A DNA stretch of 64,000 nucleotides. Origin: CAZCDS01 sp964497585 (lineage in GTDB: Bacteria; Desulfobacterota; Desulfomonilia; Desulfomonilales; Desulfomonilaceae). How positions within the stretch are numbered: position 1 is the stretch's first letter; the number at the start of each line of letters is the position of its first letter. Of this stretch, positions 32,676 to 40,968 are shown one piece after another. The stretch lies in contig CAZCDS010000002.1 in the NCBI GenBank assembly GCA_964497585.1, forward strand, positions 201,963 through 265,962. The letters are read 5' to 3'. The notes beneath the pieces were generated by a model. That model searched no databases and was not told the DNA's origin. It saw only the letters and a program-made list of their open reading frames with translations. A program made the position numbers and the translations under genes.

Positions 32676-33290
32676 TCAGAATGGTCGGCGATTGGGGTAG
32701 GCGTCACGTTTGCAGATGTGAGCGCGCTCTTCGAGCGTGAGTGATCGGATCAGGTCGAGTATTTCCTGGAGGCTCCCTTGTACGAATTTCGTGACTTCGA
32801 ATCCTGCCAGGGGAGCGCCGTCTGTCTCGTCTCTGGCGCTCCACCTGCAGATGGCCTCCAACACGACCGGTTCGGGCATGTACAATTCGCTGATGGGAAT
32901 GACCAGGGTCCTGATCTCAATAGGCCGTGAAACCAAGCCCTTGACTCCGATACCCTCTTCGGACAGATCTCTTACATCACCTATGGTCTCAGGGTCGTCC
33001 GCGTCGTAGCAACGGAGGGGGAAGTCTATGATTTCTCGGGGCGATATGCGAAGAGTTGTATCATTGAGAGGCTCGACAAAGTCGAGATTCTCGGTTTGAG
33101 CAGGCGAGTGGGCTTGCCTTTTGCCATCCGACTCACGGGGGGCGATCAGCTTCAGTTCCCCGAGCTTTTGGTACACCGCGTCCAATCCTCTGGACGTAAG
33201 CCGATACTTTGCCATCAGACGCAGATCGGTCATACCGGACGCGATGTCTGCGGCAATATCTTTGGCCCTGATGCTCCTCTTGGGCTGCAT
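32676..33290 (-). CDS. PilZ-domain protein with N-terminal helical domain
   Basis: A 204-residue protein. Residues about 5-55 form a small helical domain (AKDIAADIASGMTDLRLMAKYRL) of a type seen at the N-terminus of many deltaproteobacterial PilZ proteins and likely HTH-like. Residues about 95-190 form a PilZ beta barrel: FPLRCYD and the following VRDLSEEGIGVKG match the second PilZ motif (D/N-x-S-x-x-G). The first motif (RxxxR) is degenerate, so cyclic-di-GMP binding is uncertain. It probably signals surface or envelope state, and no membrane segment is seen. The ATG at 33290 has a modest GGCAGG upstream; the longer frame begins with GTG at 33329 without a ribosome binding site. Confidence 0.7.
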   Translation of the reverse strand: MQPKRSIRAKDIAADIASGMTDLRLMAKYRLTSRGLDAVYQKLGELKLIAPRESDGKRQAHSPAQTENLDFVEPLNDTTLRISPREIIDFPLRCYDADDPETIGDVRDLSEEGIGVKGLVSRPIEIRTLVIPISELYMPEPVVLEAICRWSARDETDGAPLAGFEVTKFVQGSLQEILDLIRSLTLEERAHICKRDAYPNRRPF

Positions 33291-33565
33291 GACCTGCCGT
33301 AGACCCCCTTTCGCAAAACAGGATACCACAGAATCCGACGATCACCGCGTAATTCCCACTCGCCCATCGACCTCACGACAAGAATGCGCGAGGGCCACGG
33401 ACGGTCACGAAGAAGATCTTCTCGTACTTCCCACTGTGTTGTGGTAAGGTGGCGGTGTCCGATCCCGGCTCCCTGCGTGAGCGGGGGCACGCGACGGCGC
33501 CTTGAGGAAGCTGTCCGGCCGAGACTTCCCGTGCGGCCGCGGGAACGGGACCTGAGGAACGTGTT

Positions 33566-34606
33566 ATGACCGTTGAGCGAATCATCACGGGACAGACAAC
33601 ACCTGACGACGGAGACGCGGAGAGGACCCTCCGTCCCCGGACCCTGGACAACTACATCGGTCAGGAGCGGATCAAGGAGAACCTGAAGGTCTTTGTGAAG
33701 GCCGCGGCCGGACGGGGCGAGGCACTCGATCATATCCTCTTTCACGGCCCGCCGGGACTGGGAAAGACCACCCTGGCACACATCATATCACGGGAAATGG
33801 GAGTCCAGATCAGAACCACATCAGGCCCCGTCGTAGAGAAGCCTGGAGATCTCGCCGCGATACTGACTAACCTTGAAAGCAGGGACGTACTCTTCATCGA
33901 CGAGATTCACCGACTCTCGTCGGTCGTTGAGGAGATCCTCTACCCGGCCATGGAGGATTTCAAGCTGGACATCATCATCGGCCAGGGGCCTAGCGCCAGA
34001 ACCATCCGGCTCGATATCGCTCCCTTCACGCTGATCGGAGCGACCACGCGCAGCGGCCTGTTGACCAACCCCCTGAGGGAAAGATTCGGCATCATCTTCC
34101 ACCTGGATTTCTATTCGGTTGAGGAGCTTGAATCGATCGTGCTCCGGTCCGCGGGCATCCTCAACGTCGAGATCGATCCGCAAGGAGCCCGGGAAATAGC
34201 GAGCCGTTCCCGGGCGACGCCCCGGGTGGCCAACCGTCTGACGAGACGGGTGCGAGACTACGCGCAGGTGCGGGGCGACGGTACGATTGACCTTGAAACC
34301 GCAAGAAGGGCCCTGGATATGCTCGATGTCGACCACTACGGCCTCGACGGCATGGACCGGAAATTCCTCCTCACGATCATCGAGAAGTTTGACGGAGGCC
34401 CCGTGGGAATCGAGACGCTTGCCTCGGCGTTGGGAGAGGAGAAGGACACGCTCGAAGACGTGTACGAACCGTTCCTGGTCAAAGAGGGGTTCGTGGACCG
34501 TACGCCCCGGGGACGCGTGGCGACGACTCGGGCGTACGCGCACTTCAAGGTACAGCCTCGCGGTTCCAACCAACAGACGCTCTTTTCCGGTGAGTCATCC
34601 GACTAA
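33566..34606 (+). CDS. ruvB: Holliday junction branch migration helicase RuvB
   Basis: A 346-residue AAA+ ATPase that drives Holliday junction branch migration with RuvA. The opening RPRTLDNYIGQERIKENL, Walker A GPPGLGKTTLA, Walker B VLFIDEIHRL and sensor 1 region TLIGATTRSGLL are canonical. A winged-helix C-terminal domain follows, with GLDGMDRKFLLTIIEKF and the end RGRVATTRAYAHF. Length and order match the family. mutL starts 21 bases after its stop, so the two DNA-repair genes form an operon. ruvA and ruvC, often beside ruvB, are not in the window. Confidence 0.97.
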   Translation: MTVERIITGQTTPDDGDAERTLRPRTLDNYIGQERIKENLKVFVKAAAGRGEALDHILFHGPPGLGKTTLAHIISREMGVQIRTTSGPVVEKPGDLAAILTNLESRDVLFIDEIHRLSSVVEEILYPAMEDFKLDIIIGQGPSARTIRLDIAPFTLIGATTRSGLLTNPLRERFGIIFHLDFYSVEELESIVLRSAGILNVEIDPQGAREIASRSRATPRVANRLTRRVRDYAQVRGDGTIDLETARRALDMLDVDHYGLDGMDRKFLLTIIEKFDGGPVGIETLASALGEEKDTLEDVYEPFLVKEGFVDRTPRGRVATTRAYAHFKVQPRGSNQQTLFSGESSD

Positions 34607-34627
34607 CACCACCACCTGTCAACCGAG

Positions 34628-36502
34628 ATGAGCACTTCGATCAGAGTCCTGGATGAAGCCGTGATCAACAGGATAGCTGCGGGCGAAGTGGTCGAGCGCC
34701 CTGTCTCCGTGGTCAAGGAGCTGGCGGAAAACTCCATCGACGCGCACGCAGGGTCCATTCAGGTCGACATCGAAGTCGGCGGCAGGAAACTCGTACGGGT
34801 GCGTGACGACGGAGACGGGATGAGCCACGACGATGCGTTCCTCGCGCTGGAGCGCCACGCCACCTCAAAGCTCAGTTCGGAAAAGGACCTCGTAGCCGTT
34901 GCTACCATGGGCTTCCGCGGGGAGGCGCTTGCCAGCATCGCCTCCGTATCGAGGATGAAGCTGGTCACTTCGGACGGATCCGACCCGGCCGGCGCAGAGA
35001 TCGTGATCGAAGGCGGAGTTTTCAGGAACAGCCGACAGGTCGGAGCGCCGCGGGGCACCCTGATCGAAGTCCGCAACCTGTTCTTCAATGTGCCGGTACG
35101 TCGGAAATTTCTCAAGAAAGCCCGGTACGAAGGCGATCTCATTCAGGAATTCGTCACCAAGATTGCCTTGGCCTTTCCGGAGATCGCGCTCACGTACCGT
35201 GAAGACGGGAGGGTCAAGTTCGACGCTCCGCCAGTGAAGACCACGCTCGAGCGGATCTCCACGCTATTCTCACGGGATGTGCGGGACAATCTCCTCGAGG
35301 TGGACCATACAGTTGACGACGGCCGGTTGCACGGGTACGTGGCCCGGCCGCCGTACGGTCGCTCCAACATGAGATCGGTGCAGACTTTCGTCAACGGTCG
35401 AGCCGTCAAGGACCGGCTCATCAATTCAGCGGTTACGCGAGCTTTCTCCAATCTCATGGAACGGGGCAAATATCCCCTTGCCATTCTGTTCGTGGAATTG
35501 CCTCCCGAAAAAGTAGACGTCAACGTCCATCCGCAAAAGGCTGAGGTCCGATTCACCCAGCCCAAGCAGGTCTTTGATCTGATCCTGGACGGTATTTACG
35601 AGGCGCTCGTTGGTGGTCCCTTCAGGCCTCCTCGCGAGCCGAAAGAGCCACTGAGGCCACAGCCTCCCATGACTCCGGTTCACCTCCATGTCCGTGATGA
35701 GCGCCCTCCCCTGGAGACTGGCGCGGCCTCTCCGCCCATGCCCGATCGACGCGTGTCGACCGATTCCCAGCGGACCCCCGAAAGCTCCCCACAGCCGATA
35801 CCTTCCCGTTCGTTATCGCGGGCTACCGTACCTGATTCGCAGCGATCGGCGGCCCCGATACCGATCCGAGATGAGATCGGTACCAGGCGTGCCAGCCTGC
35901 CTGACCTGACCGCGCGGCCTTTCTCGTCGCTCGGCGTGCTCGGAGCGCTCCCCAATTCGTTCCTCGTCCTCTACAGCGATGACGAGTTGATCGTCATGGA
36001 CCACCACGCCGCGCACGAGCGGGTGCTCTTCGAGGACCTGAAACAGTCTGAACGAGAAAGCGGCCAGTTCCAAACCCAGAACCTCCTCATTCCCACGGTG
36101 CTCGAATTCCAGCCGTTGGAGGCCCGGACGTTCCAGTCCCATCTCGATGTTCTCGCCAAAGTGGGATTCAGTATCGAGGAATTCGGAGAAAACGACTTTG
36201 CGGTGAAAGGCGTTCCCGCTTGGCTCGGTAACACAGATCTCGAAGCATTCTTCCACGAGCTGATCGACGTGATGCTCGATACAGGCGTCAAGGGCGATCC
36301 CGAACGCCTCAAGGAAGAGCTGCTCAAACAGATGGCCTGCAAAGCCGCAGTAAAAGAGACTTCAAGCCTGCAACCCCAGGAAATCAAGAACCTCCTTGCC
36401 GACCTCGACCGCATCGGATCCATCGAGGTCTGCCCCCACGGAAGACCCATCACCACCAGAGTATCACTCGCGGAACTCCGGCGGAAAATGGGACGGAAGT
36501 AG
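34628..36502 (+). CDS. mutL: DNA mismatch repair protein MutL
   Basis: A 624-residue MutL. The GHKL ATPase holds motif I (IAAGEVVERPVSVVKELAENSIDA), motif II (DDGDGM) and motif III (GFRGEALASIASVS). A Pro/Arg/Ser-rich linker spans about residues 335-435. The C-terminal dimerisation domain carries DHHAAHERVLFE, the endonuclease metal motif DQHA-x2-E-x4-E with His in place of Gln, plus ACKAAVK and CPHGRP, which are typical of nicking-competent MutL. It therefore probably nicks DNA during mismatch repair, as in organisms without MutH. It is co-transcribed with ruvB (21-base gap). A terminator lies about 220 bases downstream. Confidence 0.97.
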   Translation: MSTSIRVLDEAVINRIAAGEVVERPVSVVKELAENSIDAHAGSIQVDIEVGGRKLVRVRDDGDGMSHDDAFLALERHATSKLSSEKDLVAVATMGFRGEALASIASVSRMKLVTSDGSDPAGAEIVIEGGVFRNSRQVGAPRGTLIEVRNLFFNVPVRRKFLKKARYEGDLIQEFVTKIALAFPEIALTYREDGRVKFDAPPVKTTLERISTLFSRDVRDNLLEVDHTVDDGRLHGYVARPPYGRSNMRSVQTFVNGRAVKDRLINSAVTRAFSNLMERGKYPLAILFVELPPEKVDVNVHPQKAEVRFTQPKQVFDLILDGIYEALVGGPFRPPREPKEPLRPQPPMTPVHLHVRDERPPLETGAASPPMPDRRVSTDSQRTPESSPQPIPSRSLSRATVPDSQRSAAPIPIRDEIGTRRASLPDLTARPFSSLGVLGALPNSFLVLYSDDELIVMDHHAAHERVLFEDLKQSERESGQFQTQNLLIPTVLEFQPLEARTFQSHLDVLAKVGFSIEEFGENDFAVKGVPAWLGNTDLEAFFHELIDVMLDTGVKGDPERLKEELLKQMACKAAVKETSSLQPQEIKNLLADLDRIGSIEVCPHGRPITTRVSLAELRRKMGRK

Positions 36503-36723
36503 AAGGAGGGAAAGCTTGACCGAGCTCAGGACGCCGTGCTCCTCCGCGCTGATACCCTTTCGCAAGTAACGGTAACTCGGTGCCCTACACAAGAGTAATG
36601 GCCACGGCGCATCGGATGAGACGACTCGGTGAGCTCTTGAGCGCAATGCTGGAGAAGGGCATGGCGAGACGCTTTTTGCGTACAGGCTGGATGGCGGAGT
36701 GACTGGCCTACCGACGCAAGCGG

Positions 36724-36749
36724 AGGCGGGCCTCCGTGCCCGCCTTTTT
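36724..36749 (+). terminator. Terminator downstream of ruvB-mutL
   Basis: AGGCGGGC (36724-36731) and GCCCGCCT (36738-36745) form an 8-bp stem with a 6-base loop, followed by TTTTTC. It closes the rightward transcript. The 220 bases between mutL and this hairpin hold no convincing gene. Confidence 0.8.
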
Positions 36750-36780
36750 CTTCCTCTCAGAAAACCGATTGCTTGGGATC

Positions 36781-37083
36781 CTATCGGAAGATGGGATAGG
36801 GATAATAGCCGTAGGACACACCGTGGCACGGCAGTTTTCTTGAAGGGCAAGCCGTCTTGTACGCACACGGAACCGATTGGCATTGAATCCCCGGCCACCG
36901 ACAGGGGACAGCACAGGGACTGGGTATGGGAGGAAACAGGCAGGGCGCAGGATAATAACGGTCCAGCCACGCTGAGTCACGATTCCAGCCCCAGCTAAAC
37001 TTGCCCCTGGCATGAACCGAAGGCGCAACGAGCAAAACCGAAATGACCGCGAAAACGACGAAGGTTGAAATCAACCGTCTCAT
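36781..37083 (-). CDS. Small exported Cys/Pro-rich protein
   Basis: A 100-residue protein with a signal peptide (hydrophobic to about residue 25, SVHARG). The mature part is rich in Pro, Cys, Tyr and Trp (YYPAPCLFPP, CAVPCRWPG, SYGYYPYP) with seven cysteines. In composition it resembles the longer exported protein at 8167-8838, although the two do not align simply. AGGAGG lies 7 bases before the ATG and a near-perfect promoter lies 80 bases upstream. This suggests strong expression of a small secreted or periplasmic product. Function unknown. Confidence 0.7.
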   Translation of the reverse strand: MRRLISTFVVFAVISVLLVAPSVHARGKFSWGWNRDSAWLDRYYPAPCLFPPIPSPCAVPCRWPGIQCQSVPCAYKTACPSRKLPCHGVSYGYYPYPIFR

Positions 37084-37165
37084 GAGAAATCCTCCTGATT
37101 ACACCAGGCACCGTGCAGTGATTCGGACCCGAGATTGACGGGTCATAGTAGTATATTTCACCTGT

Positions 37166-37195
37166 ATATTAGCATAGATTTGTAAAATATGTCAA
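37166..37195 (-). promoter_or_regulatory. Strong promoter of the small exported Cys/Pro-rich gene
   Basis: On the minus strand a perfect TTGACA (37190-37195) and TAATAT (37166-37171) are 18 bases apart in an AT-rich block. The leader to the ATG at 37083 is about 75 bases. Confidence 0.7.
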
Positions 37196-37523
37196 CCTTA
37201 GCCTTCGCAATGTCTCTTGTGAGTACCGCGGTCAACCGGGGGACAGTCCCACACGTGCCCCAGAGAGCCGTCTGCAAGGAAAATGACCATTCACCGAGGC
37301 CATTCCTGAGTTCGCTCTCCTTTGTTGCCCAGTGCATTTGTGTTCAAGACACCTTGTTTTCTTCCTTTTTGTGCTGTCTGCATGTCTTAATGGTTAAGAT
37401 TTCTTTTCTTCCTTGCGGGTCTCGTGCTGATCCTTTTCTCTTGACCGGCGTTTGACCTTTTAGGTATTCGTTGACAAATAGAGTTCCAGAGGAGAAGGAA
37501 ATCGTCCGGAATCGGGAGATACC
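37196..37523. other. Intergenic, AT-richer than its surroundings
   Basis: No gene recognised. Two TTGACC hexamers (near 37441 and 37453) and a TTGACA (near 37470) lie ahead of the zinc-ribbon gene, but none has a clear -10 partner. Confidence 0.35.
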
Positions 37524-37769
37524 ATGCAACGCTTTAGCAAGAGACCGCTCGGCAGAAGAGGCGGCGCGCAGAAAAAAAACAAGCAGTTCGAAAAGTTGCA
37601 GGCCACGGAACTCTACTGTCCCACGTGTCGGCAGGCCATGCCGGTCTTTGAGCGACTGCTTCTGGTGCTTCCGGAAGGTGACAAATACGAGTATCTCTGT
37701 GCGCGATGCGGCACCTCCGTGGGCGAAAAAATCGAGAAGGGAGAGCCCAAGCGGATTCTAATCGTTTGA
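37524..37769 (+). CDS. Small zinc-ribbon protein
   Basis: An 81-residue cytoplasmic protein. Two C-x2-C knuckles (YCPTCR near residue 33 and LCARCG near residue 60) are spaced as in a zinc ribbon, and the N-terminal 25 residues are basic (RFSKRPLGRRGGAQKKNK). This architecture is seen in small conserved proteins of deltaproteobacteria of unknown function; nucleic acid or protein binding is likely. GGGAGA lies a few bases before the ATG. There is no operon partner; the next gene is controlled by its own MerR-type promoter. Confidence 0.7.
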   Translation: MQRFSKRPLGRRGGAQKKNKQFEKLQATELYCPTCRQAMPVFERLLLVLPEGDKYEYLCARCGTSVGEKIEKGEPKRILIV

Positions 37770-37875
37770 TGCTCTCTTCACGTCCTTCCCCTTGCCCCAC
37801 CCTCCACTGTCACGGGAGAACGTTTCCTGCCCCCCTCCTTGACGCTGATATTTTCCCACACGTGAGAAAGAAGGT

Positions 37876-37906
37876 TTGACCTGACTATAGCTTCATAGTC
37901 CAGAAT
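37876..37906 (+). promoter_or_regulatory. MerR-type promoter/operator
   Basis: TTGACC (37876-37881) and CAGAAT (37901-37906) are separated by 19 bases, the long spacer typical of MerR-activated promoters. The spacer contains a perfect dyad GACTAT-N6-ATAGTC (37883-37900). A MerR-family gene lies two genes downstream at 38556, so autoregulated activation is likely. Confidence 0.65.
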
Positions 37907-37958
37907 TCTTTCATGACGGGGGGACCGATCCCGCGATCTTTCTCAAGGAGCAAGAATC

Positions 37959-38450
37959 ATGGAGCATTTTCAGGCCAGGCGAGTCACGAGGGAGTTTACC
38001 GCGCAGATCTCTGCGCCGAGCACCGAGGTCTTTCCACTCCTCTGCCCGGTCCGCGAATATGATTGGCTGGACGGGTGGTCCTGTGACATGATCTATTCCG
38101 AATCCGGAGTTGTGGAACGCGACTGCATCTTCACAACCGGCTTCCTCAGTGACGGCGAGCAGATCTGGGTCACGACCCGTTACGACCCGGTGAACCTCGT
38201 CAAGGAGTTTCTCGTGATCAACCCTGATTCACGGGTAACGAGGTTTAACGTGTCACTGACCGACCGCGGAGACAACACCACGGAAGGCCGTTGGAAGATC
38301 ACGATTACCGCGCTGAACGAACGGGGCAACGAATTCGTCGACCGATACAGTGACGAGCTTCACCGGCATTACATGAGCATGCTCGTCCATTCTCTCAACC
38401 ACTATTGCAGGACGGGCTCAATGCTCAAATTGCGCGGTCACGCAAGCTGA
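37959..38450 (+). CDS. SRPBCC (START-like) domain protein
   Basis: A 163-residue protein with the pattern of the SRPBCC/Bet v 1-like fold: FTAQISAPSTEVFPLLCPVREYDWLDGW opens like many polyketide-cyclase or START-type lipid-binding proteins (a VFP-LLxPVxE-xxW start). Alternating strands follow, with a long C-terminal helix (RYSDELHRHYMSMLVHSLNHY). These folds bind hydrophobic ligands or catalyse reactions on them; the ligand is unknown. AAGGAG lies about 8 bases before the ATG. It is the first gene after a MerR-type promoter and is followed by the merR gene, so it is probably induced by the ligand that the regulator senses. Confidence 0.75.
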   Translation: MEHFQARRVTREFTAQISAPSTEVFPLLCPVREYDWLDGWSCDMIYSESGVVERDCIFTTGFLSDGEQIWVTTRYDPVNLVKEFLVINPDSRVTRFNVSLTDRGDNTTEGRWKITITALNERGNEFVDRYSDELHRHYMSMLVHSLNHYCRTGSMLKLRGHAS

Positions 38451-38555
38451 CACCGCGGCAGGGCCTCGAACAGGAGCTGCAGCCGTTCGATATCTCCGAC
38501 CGATACGTTCCGCGGGTCGCCTTGCCGAGGCCTTCCGGGTAAAGGGCGGAGGCGA

Positions 38556-39092
38556 ATGTACACCATCGGGAGATTGGCCCGGAAGTTCAACCTATCGCGG
38601 AGTACACTCCTGTATTACGATTCAATCGGTCTGCTCCGGCCCTCCTCACGCTCGGAAGCTGACTACCGACAGTATTCGGAGCGCGACGCGAAGCGCTTGG
38701 AGCAGATCTGCCGCTATCGTCAGGCGGGACTTCGGCTCATCGATATCGCGCGGGTTCTCGATTCACCGGAGAATACCCTCACGCAGGCACTGGAGAAGCG
38801 ACTCGAGGAACTCAACGAGGAAATCTCGCGTCTGAAGGATCAGCAGCATTTTATCCTCGGCATTCTCAGGAGTGAAGAGTACCGCGGCGACATTGAGGTG
38901 ATGGACAGAGAAAGCTGGGTCTCGCTGCTGCGAAGATCCGGTTTCACGGACAAGGATATGTTAAGGTGGCACGCGGAATTTGAACGGGTGTCCCCGGAAA
39001 AACACCAGAAGTTCTTGCAACTCCTGGGTTTCCCGGAGGATCAGATCCAACTGATCCGAAAATGGGCGAAACGGACAAGATCTCTCGGTTGA
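38556..39092 (+). CDS. MerR-family transcriptional regulator
   Basis: A 178-residue regulator. The N-terminal winged HTH is canonical: YTIGRLARKFNLSRSTLLYYDSIGLL, then DYRQYSERDAKRLEQICRYRQAGL. A dimerisation helix (residues about 75-105) follows, then a C-terminal effector region of about 70 residues (FTDKDMLRWHAEFERVSPEKHQKFL). This has no metal-binding cysteines, so it senses something other than a metal. GGAGGCG lies just before the ATG. The MerR-type promoter at 37876-37906 upstream of the SRPBCC gene is its probable target, making this an autoregulated operon. The alpha/beta hydrolase gene follows after 32 bases and may belong to it. Confidence 0.88.
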   Translation: MYTIGRLARKFNLSRSTLLYYDSIGLLRPSSRSEADYRQYSERDAKRLEQICRYRQAGLRLIDIARVLDSPENTLTQALEKRLEELNEEISRLKDQQHFILGILRSEEYRGDIEVMDRESWVSLLRRSGFTDKDMLRWHAEFERVSPEKHQKFLQLLGFPEDQIQLIRKWAKRTRSLG

Positions 39093-39124
39093 CTCCTGAT
39101 CCCCACACATAAGGCAGGTTGCTC

Positions 39125-40102
39125 ATGAATATGAACCCCTTTCGAACCGGGATGCGTTGTTCCCGGATCGCCCCACAGGTTGCGTTGTTGGTGCTGGCGG
39201 TCCTTTTGGCAAGTTCACCGGTCACCTGGGGAGCGGGAGACCACGACTGGAACCGGCTTGTAGAGCCGTACCGGCATGTCCTCGACATGGACGGATACAA
39301 ACTGCACTATATTGACATGGGAAATGGCGAGCCCGTGATCATGGTGCACGGCTTCGCAGATTCTTCCTATTGCTGGCATGAGAATGTACAGGCACTGGTC
39401 GAAAAAGGATTCCGGGTCATACTGGTTGATCTTCCCGGCCTGGGCCGATCGGGAATTCCTCCCGGGAAATATGTCTTCTCCGTAGAGAACCTGGCTGCGT
39501 CCGTCCTCAAGGTGGCAAAGGAGTTGGCACTCCCGAGATTCAGCTTGGTGGGGAGTTCCATGGGGGGTGGGATCGTACTCTACCTCGTGTCGAATTCACC
39601 GGAACGGGTTCGCCGCGCCGCAGTGTTCGCGCCGGCCTGTTTCAAGCCTCGGAGCCCTTTCCTGGTGCGCCTGCTCGGTCTGCCGGGCGTCGACTACCTT
39701 GCCTCCGGCCGGGCGGGCAGGTGGTTTGTGTGGCTGGGACTCAGGGATGTGTACTACAATGACGAGAAAGTGGACAGTAAACTCGTCGATGAATATGCCC
39801 GTGCCCTGGAAAAGCCCGGATACACCAAGGTGCTGGCTCGACTCCGCTCCGAGTTCTTCTCCGATGAGTTCGACCGAATGGCCAAAGGATACAAGCAGTT
39901 GAAGCTCCCCCTCCTCATCGTGTGGGGCCAAAACGACAAGTGGCTTCCCGTCAGATTCGGTGAGCGTCTGCACAGGTCCGTCAAGGGATCACGACTCGTA
40001 GTTATAGAGAATTGCGGGCATCTCCCCCACCAGGAACTGCCCGAGCTTGTCAATCCCATGTTGACCGACTTCCTGCGTTCGGCCGCGCAACTATCACGCT
40101 AG
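39125..40102 (+). CDS. Exported alpha/beta hydrolase
   Basis: A 325-residue hydrolase with a signal peptide or N-terminal anchor (hydrophobic residues about 16-36). The oxyanion segment VHGFADSSYCWHENV, the nucleophile elbow GSSMGGG, the acid in IVWGQNDKWLP and the His in NCGHLPHQELP form a complete Ser-Asp-His triad. Family members include esterases, C-C hydrolases and lipases; the substrate is not predictable. The ATG at 39125 is preferred to the TTG at 39119. It lies 32 bases after merR and may be in the MerR-controlled operon with the SRPBCC protein. Its stop overlaps the stop of the converging methyltransferase gene by 4 bases. Confidence 0.82.
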   Translation: MNMNPFRTGMRCSRIAPQVALLVLAVLLASSPVTWGAGDHDWNRLVEPYRHVLDMDGYKLHYIDMGNGEPVIMVHGFADSSYCWHENVQALVEKGFRVILVDLPGLGRSGIPPGKYVFSVENLAASVLKVAKELALPRFSLVGSSMGGGIVLYLVSNSPERVRRAAVFAPACFKPRSPFLVRLLGLPGVDYLASGRAGRWFVWLGLRDVYYNDEKVDSKLVDEYARALEKPGYTKVLARLRSEFFSDEFDRMAKGYKQLKLPLLIVWGQNDKWLPVRFGERLHRSVKGSRLVVIENCGHLPHQELPELVNPMLTDFLRSAAQLSR

Positions 40103-40689
40103 TCGCGCGCCCCGTCCGTGTTGCCATGAGCCCCGAAGTCCGGCGGCTGGGTCATGCTATCCATTTTGTTCGTCAAAGCCTGATTCCAGGGCCGCAGACG
40201 AGGTATCCACCGACGCACGTTTCTTCGGTAAACAGCGTAGTCCCTACCGAACCGGCGAGCCAGCCGGGGCTCCTCCACAAGAGGCATATAGATCAGGTTT
40301 ACGGTGAGAAAGATGAGAAACCAGATAAAGAGCGGAAAAGAGCCGAACAGTATCGCCTCACCCAGGAGGATGAAATAGACCCCGCTGATCATGGGATTGC
40401 GAACATGGCGGTACACCCCCCGAACCACGAGCTTCGTCGGGGGATCCCATGGCGCGAGCGTGCCCTTTCCCGTGGTCCAGAACAGGGTGACGGTCTTCAC
40501 CACAAGTATCAGACCGACGCAGGTTGCTGCTAACCCGCAAACCATCGGAATTGCCCACCACGGAGCAGGGAAACGCCAACCTGGATTCATGGAATCGGTC
40601 ACCCACAGGATGGCGCCGGGAACAAGAATGGTTCCCGTTCCGGGCAGGAGTACGATCGCGTAAAGAAGCCTGAGGGTTCCCGCGGGCAC
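40099..40689 (-). CDS. Isoprenylcysteine carboxyl methyltransferase-like membrane protein
   Basis: A 196-residue membrane protein of the ICMT/phospholipid methyltransferase-like family. Two or three N-terminal helices (AIVLLPGTGTILVPGAILWV, AIPMVCGLAATCVGLILVV) are followed by the signature RGVYRHVRNPMISGVY. The helices ILLGEAILFGSFPLFIWFLIFL come next, and then the EEP-x-L-x-x-x-FG-x-x-Y-x-x-Y motif (EEPRLARRFGRDYAVYRRNV). Such enzymes use S-adenosylmethionine to methylate carboxylates or lipids; the bacterial substrate is unknown. The GTG at 40689 is chosen because CGAGGTGG lies about 7 bases upstream and the family begins here. An in-frame extension to the TTG at 40845 adds a non-hydrophobic tail. 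Confidence 0.72.
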   Translation of the reverse strand: MPAGTLRLLYAIVLLPGTGTILVPGAILWVTDSMNPGWRFPAPWWAIPMVCGLAATCVGLILVVKTVTLFWTTGKGTLAPWDPPTKLVVRGVYRHVRNPMISGVYFILLGEAILFGSFPLFIWFLIFLTVNLIYMPLVEEPRLARRFGRDYAVYRRNVRRWIPRLRPWNQALTNKMDSMTQPPDFGAHGNTDGARD

Positions 40690-40864
40690 AGGAAATCCAC
40701 CTCGATTCAGCGTGCTGGACTCATGATACAGGATGCAAAGCCTGGTTGAAAAGAGTGCACGGAGGTGGGCCTGTGGCCCGTTCTCCTCAGGAAACAGGGG
40801 CCCTCGAAGACTGCCGTAGAAGCCTCTGCAAGCTGATTTGCGCAAGCTGCTGTCCTGTTTTCAC

Positions 40865-40892
40865 TTGACTCTCCCTGCGATTTCGCTATCCT
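40865..40892 (+). promoter_or_regulatory. Promoter of the L,D-transpeptidase gene
   Basis: TTGACT (40865-40870) and TATCCT (40887-40892) are 16 bases apart, about 75 bases before the start codon. Confidence 0.5.
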
Positions 40893-40968
40893 ATGACGCT
40901 AAGGGTCTGTTCGGCAGCCCTTTTGGGCGAGGGCGTCGGAGCCCTAGAGATATTTTCCGTTTCGGGGT

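Noticed and set aside
36503..36600. Good ribosome binding site (AAGGAGGG) just after mutL, leading a TTG frame of 18 codons
   Set aside because: The frame stops at once and matches no known start such as miaA. It may be a trace of a deleted gene but cannot be supported.
36598..36702. 34-codon frame upstream of the terminator after mutL
   Set aside because: No ribosome binding site and only vague similarity to small DNA-replication-linked proteins.
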